DNA of 64,000 nt from Planctomycetaceae bacterium (GCA_021732995.1 JAKFWA010000051.1:1-64000); one strand, 5' to 3'. Positions 13,034-22,609 are shown, counted from the stretch's first letter. Numbers and translations are program-made. The notes: generated by a model not told the origin, from the letters alone.

Positions 13034-13333
13034 TTAAGCACCTGCGAGGAAGCAGATGATGAGTGCGAAGAACGTCGCACCTTCGATCAGAGCGGCGGCA
13101 ACAATCATCGCGCCTTGGATATCCTTGGCCTTCTCAGGCTGGCGAGCCATGCTCTCAACGGCAGCGGCACCAATCTTGCCAATACCGGCAGCAGCGCCGA
13201 GCATCGCAATACCAGCACCGAATGCTCCGGAGAAGGAGATCAGAGCCTTGCCACCTTCTTGAGCCAAAGCAGGTGACGCGAAGGCTGTCACAGCGATACC
13301 AGCCAACATGCAGAGCTTCAGAGCTTTCGACAT
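13034..13333 (-). CDS. atpE: F1Fo ATP synthase subunit c, with N-terminal signal-like segment
   Basis: 99 residues. A leader of about 24 residues ends in ASPALA, a good signal-peptidase site. Two membrane helices follow. Helix 1 is glycine/alanine rich (GAFGAGIAMLGAAAGIGKIGAAAVES). The polar loop holds ARQPE. Helix 2 carries the ion-binding carboxylate E84 in ALIEGATFFALIICF. The absence of the ES/TT-type ligands and of a helix-1 Q suggests proton rather than sodium coupling (inference). It lies between atpB and atpF. Confidence 0.96.
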   Translation of the reverse strand: MSKALKLCMLAGIAVTAFASPALAQEGGKALISFSGAFGAGIAMLGAAAGIGKIGAAAVESMARQPEKAKDIQGAMIVAAALIEGATFFALIICFLAGA

Positions 13334-13424
13334 TCGGAATTTCTCCTAAAAACTAAAGACCCAATTCGAAACCTAATCACCAATGAGAGCGAGTTCCCTC
13401 AACGGTGGTATTGATCACCAGCAG

Positions 13425-14339
13425 TTAGTGAGCGTGGACACAAGCAGACAGGAAGATGGTCGACAGATACGCAAACACATAAGCCTGCAGGAACGCGACA
13501 AACAGCTCCAGCAGGCCGATGAAGACCTGGCCGAGAATACTCGCCGGTGCGACGAGCCACTGCAGGCCCGTGCCTGCCACTTCAGGCAGCACTATGAATC
13601 CGAGAATCACACCCAGAGCCGTGTGGCCACCCATAATGTTGGCAAACAAACGAATTGCCAACACGCCGTGCTTAATAAAGAGCCCAAGCACTTCGATCGA
13701 CCACAAGCCAGCACCAATGATAATGGCCATGGCGCCGGAGAGGCCGAGCGGGGGGAGCTGATTCTTCCAGAACCCCACGAAGCCGAACTGCTGAGATCCC
13801 TGAAAGATATTATGCACGCACGTTGCCACCGCCAGCACAATCGTGAGGCTGGTGGAAGCTGTCGGCGACCCCAGCATAGGAATCGCGCCTAGCACGTTGC
13901 AGAACAGAATGAAGAAGAAACAGGTCCATATGTATGGCAGGAAGCGGTCCGAATGGTGTCCCGCCAAAGCCTGCGGCTCGTGATGGTGGTGACCATGATC
14001 GTGATCATGGCCATGCCCGTCGTCGTGCCCATGTCCATGATCATGATGAGCATCGCCTATTGTCGGACGCACCACTTCGTCACGGATGAACAAAGCGATG
14101 GATTCCCAGAAGTTCCAAAACCCGCCGGTAGTTGGTTTTCCGGACCCAACTCGCGAAGCCAAGCCTCGGAAAACCACAAAGGTCATCAGTCCGGCCACAA
14201 CCTGCAGCACCATATATTTGGTAATCTGAAAGTCGCCGTACACGGGAATATGAATCTTCGGCAGCGGAATGGTGCGACCACCCCACAGCTCAAAGAAGGG
14301 AAAATCCCGAACGTGATGAAATGGGTCTGCGCCTGCCAT
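13425..14339 (-). CDS. atpB: F1Fo ATP synthase subunit a, with histidine-rich insertion
   Basis: 304 residues. Most bacterial subunit a proteins are nearer 240-280. The conserved core is present: the essential arginine R230 in VLAIRLFANIMGGH, and the final helix pair GLLELFVAFLQAYVFAYLSTIFL with acidic and Q residues. Between the N-terminal region and the first core helix (about 97-128) lies an H/D/G-rich insertion, dominated by HDHGHGHDDGHGHDHDHGHH and followed by further histidines. It sits at a membrane-peripheral position and looks like a metal or proton-buffering segment (inference). It is the proton channel subunit. Confidence 0.96.
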   Translation of the reverse strand: MAGADPFHHVRDFPFFELWGGRTIPLPKIHIPVYGDFQITKYMVLQVVAGLMTFVVFRGLASRVGSGKPTTGGFWNFWESIALFIRDEVVRPTIGDAHHDHGHGHDDGHGHDHDHGHHHHEPQALAGHHSDRFLPYIWTCFFFILFCNVLGAIPMLGSPTASTSLTIVLAVATCVHNIFQGSQQFGFVGFWKNQLPPLGLSGAMAIIIGAGLWSIEVLGLFIKHGVLAIRLFANIMGGHTALGVILGFIVLPEVAGTGLQWLVAPASILGQVFIGLLELFVAFLQAYVFAYLSTIFLSACVHAH

Positions 14340-14417
14340 GAATCCAATCTCAGACGTTGGTCATCACCATCAGGTAACGAGACAGACTATGAAAATCCTG
14401 CACCGACTTGAGTTAAA

Positions 14418-14807
14418 TCAGACCGCACGTCGCACGGTCAGCCATGTCTCAATCGCCAGCACAAACAGATAGAACAAAACCAGCCAGACAAAAAACTCTT
14501 TGAAGCCGAATGCCGGCCACAATGACTTCGCCGCCAGCGCGCCAGCCAAAACAATTCCGAGCCTCAGCCCGCTAGCAATCAATACAAACGCACTTTGCGA
14601 ATCAGCCGCCAACCAGGACTTGCAACCCAGAGCAATCACTCCGGGCAGCAAACACATCGCCGCTGCGACTGACAAACCCACAATCCCTCGTAGATCGGCA
14701 ACGAGCCACGCGGGAACAATCAGCAACACCCAGAACAAAAAACACGAAGTGGTCAGGATCAGAAGCGACTTCGTCGGTTGGGACCGTCCAATCTCAGACA
14801 TCGCCAT
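14418..14807 (-). CDS. atpI: AtpI-like membrane protein (putative ATP synthase subunit I)
   Basis: About 129 residues from the ATG at 14807, which lies 11 nt after the atpZ stop. The open frame upstream (to 14912) overlaps atpZ and is not used. Four hydrophobic helices are visible (about 14-34, 38-58, 72-92 and 98-118), typical of ATP synthase subunit I proteins that help c-ring assembly. Sequence identity in this family is always low, so the assignment rests on position (atpZ-atpI-atpB) and topology. It ends 78 nt before atpB. Confidence 0.75.
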   Translation of the reverse strand: MAMSEIGRSQPTKSLLILTTSCFLFWVLLIVPAWLVADLRGIVGLSVAAAMCLLPGVIALGCKSWLAADSQSAFVLIASGLRLGIVLAGALAAKSLWPAFGFKEFFVWLVLFYLFVLAIETWLTVRRAV

Positions 14808-14818
14808 CGAACTCGCAT

Positions 14819-15037
14819 TCACTTTTCCAAATCCCGAACCAGCTGAATACAGCCACGAATGGCCAGATAACTGCCGACAATCGCCCCAAGAATCGTCAAC
14901 GCGGGAGACCAACCAAGTTTTTGGTCTAGCCAGTAGCCACCTGCGAAGGGAACCGCGAGTTCAAGTCCGATGGAAGTGATTTGATTCACCCATCGGTAGG
15001 CAGCACCCACAGGATTTGGGTTGCTGGACCCACTCAT
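14819..15037 (-). CDS. atpZ: AtpZ/AtpI family ATP synthase accessory protein
   Basis: 72 residues from the ATG at 15037 (MSGSSN). Two membrane helices, WVNQITSIGLELAVPFAGGYWLD and ALTILGAIVGSYLAIRGCIQLV, are separated by the conserved short loop QKLGWSP. This is the PF09527 pattern, in which a G-x-x-LD sits just after helix 1. It is the first gene of the atp operon. Family members are proposed to take part in Mg2+/Ca2+ transport or c-ring assembly. The upstream open frame to 15172 is rich in R and P and was not used. Confidence 0.8.
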   Translation of the reverse strand: MSGSSNPNPVGAAYRWVNQITSIGLELAVPFAGGYWLDQKLGWSPALTILGAIVGSYLAIRGCIQLVRDLEK

Positions 15038-15261
15038 GGACCGTCTCCGCAGCATTGGGAAGGCCAAAGGCGGCGGGAGTCTAGGGCTGGCGTTTCGGAC
15101 TGCCAAGCGAGGGGAAAAGAACTTGCCGAGTTTTCCCATTTCTGAGTCCGCGCCCGGGGCTCGAACTCTCAAAAACTGGAACTTTCAGATGCGTCACTGG
15201 AAAGACTTATGCCAGCCCGAACGGCGATTCGGGCACCTGAAGGACCGATCGGGAACTCGAA

Positions 15262-15726
15262 TCACGGGCGGTAAACCATCAGGAAACGATCCTCATGCGG
15301 ACGGTAGTACCCGTTGATCCGCTGGCCGACTTCAAACCCGAAGTTTTTGTAAAGCTGCACCGCCGGGGCGTTGTTCGGATCCACCGTCAGCAGCACAGGT
15401 GCCTTCGCGTCCTTCAGAGCCGCCTGCATGAGCGCCGAGCCAATTCCAGAACCGCGACAGACCGGGTGGACGAAGATCTTATGCAGGAAGATTTCATTCG
15501 TTCGCGTCGGGAACGCCACCAGCGCCCCCGCGATGTCGCCGCTCTGACTCAGCGGGCCACGTTCGTCAACACGAGCGACCAACAGGCTGCCATAGTCACA
15601 CCAGACCCGCCAAATATGCTCGCCATCCGGGATGTAGGTCTCCGGAACCTCTGGCCAGGCAATGCGATCCAGCGCCGCAACATTCAGGAAGTCGTCCGGC
15701 TTGGCGGTCTCGATATGGTACTTCAT
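15262..15726 (-). CDS. GNAT-family N-acetyltransferase
   Basis: 154 residues. The acetyl-CoA binding motif A, IFVHPVCRGSGIGSALMQAAL (Q/R-x-x-G-x-G/A), is clear. It is preceded by the beta4 strand EIFLHKIFV and followed by the C-terminal N-NAPAVQLYKNFGFEVGQRINGYY signature (motif B). The substrate is not predictable. It lies upstream of atpZ on the same strand (224 nt), so it probably is not in the atp operon, whose promoter must lie in 15038-15261. Confidence 0.9.
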   Translation of the reverse strand: MKYHIETAKPDDFLNVAALDRIAWPEVPETYIPDGEHIWRVWCDYGSLLVARVDERGPLSQSGDIAGALVAFPTRTNEIFLHKIFVHPVCRGSGIGSALMQAALKDAKAPVLLTVDPNNAPAVQLYKNFGFEVGQRINGYYRPHEDRFLMVYRP

Positions 15727-16387
15727 GCCCTGCTCGTTCTAATCTGTCAGAGAGATTCGCTCAGCTTCCTTCGCGTCCGCCGGGCAAGTCGTTGCGAGTC
15801 GCGGCCCAGCGTCGGCCTCAGGCGTGTTAAGTAATAAGGAATTGCACCCAGATTGACGAGCTTCCCGCGATCCCAATTTGCGCTGGACCGAATCCACCCC
15901 GACACGCCGCAGCGCCGCCTTCAGAATCAACACAACACAATATACACAAAAGACTTACACACAACGAGACACTAAGTGCCGGCTACGAGTCGCGTGTCGG
16001 GACCGAGAGGGCCAGATGGCCAACGGAATGGCAGACGCCAGCGGCTCATCAAGGCGGAACGGATTCCAGATACTCAATCAAACCTGCAAGTCATTGAGCC
16101 GCCAGCATTAGCAGCTCGTCGCGGCTCAAGATGACTCCCCCGATCTTGGGTTCCTGTTGAGGGGTCAATCGTCTTGCTCTACTGGTTTCCTGTGGGACCG
16201 GGGATTTCCCAAGGTTAGACCGTCTGCTACTTTCCCGCCGGAATTCGCTGCGTCAAACGTTGCCGCAATTCGACCCGTCCAAGCGGTGCCGAACCAGACT
16301 TGGCAGGCTTGAGTAAGAATGTTTCCATCTTCGTGGCGGAAGGTGACAACCTGATATTGTCTCGAACAGCCGGCCAAGGATGGCACC
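15727..16387. other. intergenic, no supported gene
   Basis: 661 nt between the GNAT gene and the small membrane protein. Open frames here are short, rich in arginine and serine, and have no family resemblance. A CA-rich patch of low complexity lies at about 15929-15976. The region probably holds the promoters of both divergent neighbours, but I cannot point to a clear -35/-10 pair. Confidence 0.4.
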
Positions 16388-16588
16388 ATGACCGAATGGC
16401 ATTATGTCTTGTACATCGGGGCGGCGGCCTTGGGCCTGCGAGCGTTGCTGCAGGCGATGACCTCTTACCGCTCCGAGTTTGAACGCCGGCTCGTTGTCGA
16501 CGAACTGGAGAAGATCAGGAAAGAACGGGACGAACAGCAGCCCGCCGACGCGGAAGCCACTCAGGAAGGCCAACGCAGAGCGGCTTGA
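16388..16588 (+). CDS. small membrane protein with charged tail, unknown function
   Basis: 66 residues. An N-terminal hydrophobic helix (about 5-25, HYVLYIGAAALGLRALLQAM) is followed by a strongly charged helix with an E/R/K/D heptad-like pattern (FERRLVVDELEKIRKERDEQQ), probably a short coiled coil. Upstream, AAGGATGG ends five bases before the ATG. The frame is clean and the composition looks like a real protein, but I recognise no family. It lies 118 nt upstream of miaB on the same strand. Confidence 0.6.
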   Translation: MTEWHYVLYIGAAALGLRALLQAMTSYRSEFERRLVVDELEKIRKERDEQQPADAEATQEGQRRAA

Positions 16589-16706
16589 TTACGCCAGTAC
16601 GGCGAATGGCGCAGTTGACTTCACACGGCTGAACCCTGGCAGACGAGCTTTGGTCTTCGCTCAAGTTTGATACTGAATTGCTACTACTGTAAGTCGAGTA
16701 ACTCAC

Positions 16707-18176
16707 ATGTCGTCGTCTGAACCCGCTGCTCCCGAACACAACCGCAAGCTCTACATTGAGACTGTCGGCTGCCAGATGAACGTGCTCGACAGCGAGTTGG
16801 TGGTCGCCGCGCTGCGCAAGCAGCAATTCGAACTGACCGACGACATGTACGAAGCGGACACGGTGCTCTTCAACACGTGCAGCGTGCGCGACCATGCCGA
16901 ACACAAGATCTACAGCCAGCTCGGTCGTTTGAAGTTCGCCAAGCGGCATCATCCGGCCAAAGTGATCGGCGTGATGGGCTGCATGGCTCAGAAGGATCAG
17001 GAACTGATCTTCCAGCGCGCGCCGCACGTGGACCTCGTGGTTGGCACCGGTCAACTCGCTGAGATCCCACGACTGCTGGAAGTTGCCCGCACGACGCGTG
17101 ACCGACAGATCGCCATCAGCCTCGACCGCCGCGAAGGCTCGCGTTCGGAAGTCGCGATGAGCTTCGAGAGCTATGACCCGCTGCGCGATCCCGAGATGCG
17201 CCCGACACCATTTCAGGCGTACGTCCGCATCATGATCGGTTGCGACAAGTTCTGTACTTACTGCGTCGTGCCGATGACTCGCGGGCCGGAACAAAGCCGT
17301 CTGCCGAGTCACATTCTCGCGGAAGTCCATACGCTCGTGGGTCAGGGCGTTAAAGAAGTGACGCTGCTCGGCCAGACCGTCAACAGCTATCGAGTCACCG
17401 AGAACGGTCGCATGTATCGGCTCTCAGACTTGCTGGAGATGATTAACGCGGTCCCCGGCATTGAACGCATCAAATTCGTCACGAACTTCCCGAAGGACAT
17501 GACCGACGACCTGCTGCAGGCGGTGCGCGATCTGCCAAAGGTTGCTCGCTACCTGCACGTGCCCCTGCAGTCCGGCTGCGATGAGGTGCTCAAGCGGATG
17601 AAGCGCGGTTATACGGTCGCCGACTATCGCGACATGATGCAGCGTATCCGGGCGACCGTGCCGAAGTGCGCGGTCTCCAGCGACTTCATTGTCGGCTTCT
17701 GCGGCGAGACCGAAGAGTCGTTCCAGAAGAGCATGGACCTCATTCGCGAGTGTCGCTTCAAGAACTCGTTCATCTTCAAGTACAGCCCGCGGCCCGGCAC
17801 CAAGGCCGACGATCTCTGGACAGACGACATCCCTGAGGATGTGAAGCGTCACCGCAACCACGAGATGCTCGAACTGACCAACGAGATCGCCGAAGAAGAC
17901 AACGCGGAATTCATTGGCACTGACGTGGAAGTGCTGGTTGAAGGCCCCAGCAAGTCATCTGAGAAGGGCAAGATCGAAACGGATACCCCTCAGAAGGTGC
18001 AGTTGATGGGCCGTTCCATGTGCGACCGCATTGTGGTTTTCGATGGCAATCCGCGACTGGCTGGCTCGACGGTGACCGTGGATGTGCATGACTGCACGTC
18101 GACCACCTTGATGGGCTCGATCGTGACACGCCAGGTGGTGCACGGCCTGAGCATTGAGCTGCCGATCGTCAGCTAG
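16707..18176 (+). CDS. miaB: tRNA-2-methylthio-N6-dimethylallyladenosine synthase
   Basis: 489 residues. The N-terminal UPF0004 domain has three cluster cysteines: C22 (ETVGCQMN), C58 (NTCSV) and C92 (MGCMAQ). The radical SAM cluster is C179-x3-C183-x2-C186 (GCDKFCTYC). The following MTRGPEQSR is the diagnostic methylthiotransferase sequence, and the C-terminal TRAM-like part is at about 420-485. It methylthiolates i6A37 in tRNAs reading UNN codons. The frame is complete and the length is normal for MiaB. The next gene starts 87 nt downstream. Confidence 0.96.
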   Translation: MSSSEPAAPEHNRKLYIETVGCQMNVLDSELVVAALRKQQFELTDDMYEADTVLFNTCSVRDHAEHKIYSQLGRLKFAKRHHPAKVIGVMGCMAQKDQELIFQRAPHVDLVVGTGQLAEIPRLLEVARTTRDRQIAISLDRREGSRSEVAMSFESYDPLRDPEMRPTPFQAYVRIMIGCDKFCTYCVVPMTRGPEQSRLPSHILAEVHTLVGQGVKEVTLLGQTVNSYRVTENGRMYRLSDLLEMINAVPGIERIKFVTNFPKDMTDDLLQAVRDLPKVARYLHVPLQSGCDEVLKRMKRGYTVADYRDMMQRIRATVPKCAVSSDFIVGFCGETEESFQKSMDLIRECRFKNSFIFKYSPRPGTKADDLWTDDIPEDVKRHRNHEMLELTNEIAEEDNAEFIGTDVEVLVEGPSKSSEKGKIETDTPQKVQLMGRSMCDRIVVFDGNPRLAGSTVTVDVHDCTSTTLMGSIVTRQVVHGLSIELPIVS

Positions 18177-18263
18177 TGTATTGCGTTGCTCTGTGAGTCT
18201 GACGATCGTTGGCGAAGCGGCAGCGATCAGCGAGTTGTCCCAGCACGTTGAAGAACAGGCACA

Positions 18264-19433
18264 ATGACGACGGAATCGAACGCAGCAGCACCCGCTCAAC
18301 CGTGGCTCAACGCAATCGGCTCGCGCTACTTCCTCGATTGGCTGCAGCAGCAGCGTTGCAGTTTGGCCTTTACGACCTATCAAACCGGCAAGTTGTTCTT
18401 GGTCGGCCGCAAGTCGGCCAGCGGAGCCGGAGCGCCGATCAATGAAGCTGATCAGGCGCTGTCGATCTTCGAACGCACCTATAATCACTGCATGGGTATG
18501 TGCGCGTCGCCCGACGGTCGCACGATCTGGCTGAGTTCTCGCTTTCAGATTTGGCGCATGGAGCAAGCTCCGGCCAACGCGGTTCCTTATCGGCCAGTTG
18601 AAGGCACAGCAACCGAGGGCGATGAAGCTCAACAGCCGCCGCAGTGGGTCGGACGCGGGTACGATGTCGCTTACATCCCGCGTGTGGGTTACACGACCGG
18701 GCACGTTGATGTGCACGACATTGCGGTTGATGCCGATGGCCGAGTGATCTTCGTCAACACGATGTTCGGCTGCCTGGCCACGTTCAGCGAGCGAGCCAAC
18801 TTCAAACCGATCTGGCGACCTCCGTTCATCAGCGCTCTGGTTCCCGAAGACCGCTGCCATTTGAACGGCTTGGCGATGCGTGACGGTCGGCCAGCTTATG
18901 TGACTGTGGTCAGTCGTTCGGACGTTGCGGATGGGTGGCGTGATCGACGTCATGACGGCGGCTGCGTGATCGACGTCGCTTCGGGCGAAGCCGTCTGTAC
19001 CGGACTGTCGATGCCGCACTCGCCACGCTGGTATCGCAATCAACTGTGGGTTCTCAACTCTGGCAGCGGCGAGTTTGGACAAGTGGATCTCGCGACTGGT
19101 CGCTTCCAGCCGATCGCGTTCTGTCCAGGTTATCTGCGCGGCCTCTCGTTCCACGGTGACTACGCGATTGCCACGCTGTCGAAACCGCGTCACCTCACGT
19201 TCCAAGGGCTACCCTTGCAGGATCGACTGAACCAGAAGGGCGCTGAGCCTCAATGTGGGTTGCAGATCATCGACCTGCGAACCGGGTCCATCTCGGAATG
19301 GTTGCGACTCGACGGCACGCTGGTGACTGAGTTGTATGACTCGGTGGTATTGCCCGAAGTTCGTCAGCCGATGGCCGTTGGTTTCAAGACGACGGAAATC
19401 GAGCGCCTCATGCTGATCGAAGAGGACAACTAG
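18264..19433 (+). CDS. TIGR03032-family protein
   Basis: 389 residues with no membrane helix. It carries the family's repeated beta-propeller-like phrases: TTYQTGKLFLVGR near the start, NHCMGMCASPDGRTIWLSSRFQIWRME, and the conserved DRCHLNGLAMRDGRPAYVTVVS segment. The C-terminal part has HSPRWYRNQLWVLNSGSGEFGQVD, typical of the family. The function is unknown, although members often sit beside glycosyltransferases. The stop (TAG at 19431) is followed two bases later by the ATG of the glycosyltransferase, so the two genes form an operon. Confidence 0.9.
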   Translation: MTTESNAAAPAQPWLNAIGSRYFLDWLQQQRCSLAFTTYQTGKLFLVGRKSASGAGAPINEADQALSIFERTYNHCMGMCASPDGRTIWLSSRFQIWRMEQAPANAVPYRPVEGTATEGDEAQQPPQWVGRGYDVAYIPRVGYTTGHVDVHDIAVDADGRVIFVNTMFGCLATFSERANFKPIWRPPFISALVPEDRCHLNGLAMRDGRPAYVTVVSRSDVADGWRDRRHDGGCVIDVASGEAVCTGLSMPHSPRWYRNQLWVLNSGSGEFGQVDLATGRFQPIAFCPGYLRGLSFHGDYAIATLSKPRHLTFQGLPLQDRLNQKGAEPQCGLQIIDLRTGSISEWLRLDGTLVTELYDSVVLPEVRQPMAVGFKTTEIERLMLIEEDN

Positions 19434-19435
19434 GC

Positions 19436-22400
19436 ATGGGTCGCCCGCGTGTGCTCTATCTTGTGCATCAATTCGGGCAGCGCACGGGTGTCGAACTCCA
19501 TACGCAAACGCTGGCGCGCGAACTCAGTGACCGCTACGAACTGAGTATCGTCTGGCCGTCTCCGGATGGCCTGCAACTGGTCCAGGGCTCAAGACATACA
19601 GGCCAATTCCCTGCCGATTCCGTTGCCTGGCCGAAGACGCCCTACCGAGTTGAACTTGTCTCGCAGTCGCTCGACGAAATCTTCCGGCGAGTGCAGCCCG
19701 ACATCATTCACATCCAGCATTTCCTAAACTGGCCGCTCGGCGTCATCGATCAGGCGTTGGAATTCGGTGCCAAGGTCGTTGTCAGCTTTCACGACCATTT
19801 CGCGATGAGTCCCAACTATGCACTTACCGGCACTGAGACTCCGCAAGAGTTCTTGTCTGCAACCTATTGCGTGAAGATGTTTGGTCGCGACATCTCTGGG
19901 TGGCTGTCCGAACGCTGTGGCATTCTGCGACGCAGCCTCGAGCGAGTGCACGCGCGAGTCACTGTCTCCCCCTACATCGAACGACAACTGTCATCGCTCT
20001 ACCCGCTGAGCTACCAGCAGATCGAGTACGGTATCACCGGCTTCGACCCGCTGCCGAAGTCGCCAGCGAGAGGCGGGTTGAGGTTCGGATTCCTCGGCCA
20101 GCTAGTACCGATGAAAGGCTGGGAGTCGCTGGTCCGCGGCTTCGCCGAAGTGCAGCGTGAGCATCCCGGCGTCGAGCTACATCTCTATGGCGGCGACCGT
20201 CCCGATCAACTGCCGGGAGTGACCTTTCACGGGCCGTACGAATCTCACGATCTGGCGAGGATCTGCTCGCAACTCGATGTCGGTGTCGTGCCTTCCGTCT
20301 TCGCCGAGACGCACTGCATGGTCCTGTCCGAGATGTGGCGCGGCGGACTGCCAGTCGCAGCATCAGACATCGGGGCCATGCGTGACCGCGTCGTCGATGG
20401 CGTCAACGGCCTGAAGTTCCAGCCGGGCGATCCAGCCAGCATCGCTCGCGCGTTGTGCTGGTTCATCCAGAACGACTCGTGGCGTTCATGGTGCCTGCCG
20501 CGACCGCGGCTGATCCCTGAGATGGTCGATGACTACGATCGGCTCTATCAGGATGTCTTGGCCCGTGGTTCCGCCTCATCGCCGCCCGCAGTGCATCACC
20601 ATCGGTCAGAAGCTGCACCTGCAACGGCAGAGAATACTCAGTGGGATCAGCTCCGCGCCGATGACACGCTCATCGTGCAGACCTGCGGCTTTCTGGATGA
20701 CGGAGATGGCGTTTACCGGCTGCACAGTCCCAGTCGCGCGTTGAGTCGCCTCGACAACGTCACCGTTGTGGACTGCCATCCGTATCATCGCTGCCTGCCG
20801 GAACTGCAGGAGCAGGCGGACGTCCTGGTTCTGTCGAGCTTCAATGAAGACATCTTCCCGCTGATCGAACGGCGTCGCGCCGCCGGGCGAGTCACCGTGC
20901 TGGAAGCCAACGACTACTACTTCGACCCGCAGCCGTGGAATACGGGAGCAACCTTGTGGTTGAACCGTTCGGTGGAAGACTGGTTCAGCCACCTGCTGCG
21001 TTTGTGCGATGGCATTCAGGCCAGCACCCCCGAACTGGCCCGTCGCTGGCGCGAACGCACCGACCGACCGGTGGGGGTCTTCCCGAATCAATTAACGAAC
21101 ATCCCGCCGCTGCCTCCTGCGCGATCGCGGCCAATTACGATCGGCTGGGGTGGTTCACTCGGGCATCTGGCTGACTGGTATCAACTGGCGCCGGGGCTGC
21201 AGAGGTGGCTCGACCGCAATCCTGACGTGCATCTCGCGGTGATGACGAACGAGAACGCGCGACAGTTCTTCCGTTTGTCGCCAGAGCGCTATCACTTCCA
21301 GACGTTCGGCACGCTGGCTGAGTTCTTTCAGTTCCTCGGGCGACTCGATATCGGGCTGGCGCCGTTGTTGCCGACAGACTTCAACCGTTGCCGCTCGGAC
21401 GTGAAGTTTCTGGAGTACGCGTCGCACGGAGTGGTCGGCGTCTACGCGGATCTGGAGCCCTACCACGACTCCATCGACCACGGCAGCACCGGCTTTCTGT
21501 ATCGCACCGAAGAAGAGCTATTCGCCTGCCTCAATGCTCTCGTAGCGGATGCTCAACTGAGGGAGCGTGTGCGACAGGATGCGTACTCGCATGTCGCCCA
21601 GCAGAGGCGTCTGGATGACCACATCAACGAACGGCTGACGTTCTACCGCGGGTTGCTCAACTCGGCGCGAGCCCCCGCGTCAGTAACGACGCAGCGAACT
21701 TCGACCGCTCTGTCGGCATCAGTTCGTGGACTGGCGACGGCGGACGGTCACTATCTGCAACTGCCCCCGAACCATGAACCAGAACAAACTCTCGCTGAGG
21801 CCATCGAAGGCCCTCCGACGCGCGACTCCATCACGGCGCTTGCTCGAATTGTTGAGCGGCACCCTGACTACTCTGCGGCTCTGCTGCAGTTAGGTTCGCT
21901 GCTCAACGATCAGCAGGAAAATCAGGCTGCACTGCCCTACCTGCAACGTGCCCGGCAGTTGAATCCGGAGGCTGCTGAGCCGCTCTGCCAGTTGGCTCGC
22001 ATCGCACATCGCGGCGGTCAGTTTCAGCAGGCTCAGCAGTTGCTGGAAACGGCAATCGAACTGAACCCGTACTCGCCGCGCGCCTGGCGTTACCTCTTGC
22101 GCTTGCTGCCTGTCCTCGCCGCCAGCCTCCGTCGCCAGGGAGCTGAATTCGACGGGCGTCCGTGGGCCGAACGCGCCCGGCAACTACACCCGGCGAACTA
22201 CTCGTTGGCTCTCACCGGAGTAGCGCTCTATCCGCTAGACGAAGCGATCCCGCTGCTGCAACAACTCCTCGACGTGCACACGCCGCATCTGAGTCCAGAC
22301 GACGCAGCCGCAGTCGTGCTGTTCAGCGCGACGATCGGCACCATCGTCGGACCGCACCTCGCCCGGGCTGACGTCCTGGAACTCGCCCGCCGAGCCACTG

Positions 22401-22609
22401 CAGCCTTCCCGCAGTCCGTACGTTTGTCGGATCTACTTGCTCGCGCGCTGATCGAGCACGGCCATCGATCCGAAGCTCACGCCGAATTCGCACGCGGCCA
22501 GCAACTTCGCCGTGCGGCTCAGATCTACCGCGGCGAGTTCCCTCAAGAGGACGACAACGTCGCTTTGCGTCTTGTCTCCGAGCATCTGGCAACACCATCC
22601 GAGGATTGA
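19436..22609 (+). CDS. fused double glycosyltransferase with TPR tail
   Basis: 1057 residues. The first GT-B domain (about 1-375) has the glycogen-phosphorylase/GT4 pattern, with ETHCMVLSEMWRGGLPVAASDIGAMRD (E-x7-E) in its C-terminal half. A second GT-B-like domain (about 400-745) contains ITIGWGGSLGHLADWY and a second nucleotide-sugar region near DVKFLEYASHGVVGVYAD. A TPR region (about 775-930) starts LLQLGSLLNDQQENQAALPYLQRARQLNPEAAEPL. The fused order GT-GT-TPR suggests stepwise sugar transfer to one acceptor (inference). It lies 2 nt after the TIGR03032 gene, which suggests co-translation. Confidence 0.88.
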   Translation: MGRPRVLYLVHQFGQRTGVELHTQTLARELSDRYELSIVWPSPDGLQLVQGSRHTGQFPADSVAWPKTPYRVELVSQSLDEIFRRVQPDIIHIQHFLNWPLGVIDQALEFGAKVVVSFHDHFAMSPNYALTGTETPQEFLSATYCVKMFGRDISGWLSERCGILRRSLERVHARVTVSPYIERQLSSLYPLSYQQIEYGITGFDPLPKSPARGGLRFGFLGQLVPMKGWESLVRGFAEVQREHPGVELHLYGGDRPDQLPGVTFHGPYESHDLARICSQLDVGVVPSVFAETHCMVLSEMWRGGLPVAASDIGAMRDRVVDGVNGLKFQPGDPASIARALCWFIQNDSWRSWCLPRPRLIPEMVDDYDRLYQDVLARGSASSPPAVHHHRSEAAPATAENTQWDQLRADDTLIVQTCGFLDDGDGVYRLHSPSRALSRLDNVTVVDCHPYHRCLPELQEQADVLVLSSFNEDIFPLIERRRAAGRVTVLEANDYYFDPQPWNTGATLWLNRSVEDWFSHLLRLCDGIQASTPELARRWRERTDRPVGVFPNQLTNIPPLPPARSRPITIGWGGSLGHLADWYQLAPGLQRWLDRNPDVHLAVMTNENARQFFRLSPERYHFQTFGTLAEFFQFLGRLDIGLAPLLPTDFNRCRSDVKFLEYASHGVVGVYADLEPYHDSIDHGSTGFLYRTEEELFACLNALVADAQLRERVRQDAYSHVAQQRRLDDHINERLTFYRGLLNSARAPASVTTQRTSTALSASVRGLATADGHYLQLPPNHEPEQTLAEAIEGPPTRDSITALARIVERHPDYSAALLQLGSLLNDQQENQAALPYLQRARQLNPEAAEPLCQLARIAHRGGQFQQAQQLLETAIELNPYSPRAWRYLLRLLPVLAASLRRQGAEFDGRPWAERARQLHPANYSLALTGVALYPLDEAIPLLQQLLDVHTPHLSPDDAAAVVLFSATIGTIVGPHLARADVLELARRATAAFPQSVRLSDLLARALIEHGHRSEAHAEFARGQQLRRAAQIYRGEFPQEDDNVALRLVSEHLATPSED

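Noticed and set aside
17955-19205. 416-residue minus-strand open frame
   Set aside because: Opposite miaB and the TIGR03032 gene, R- and H-rich and without motifs.
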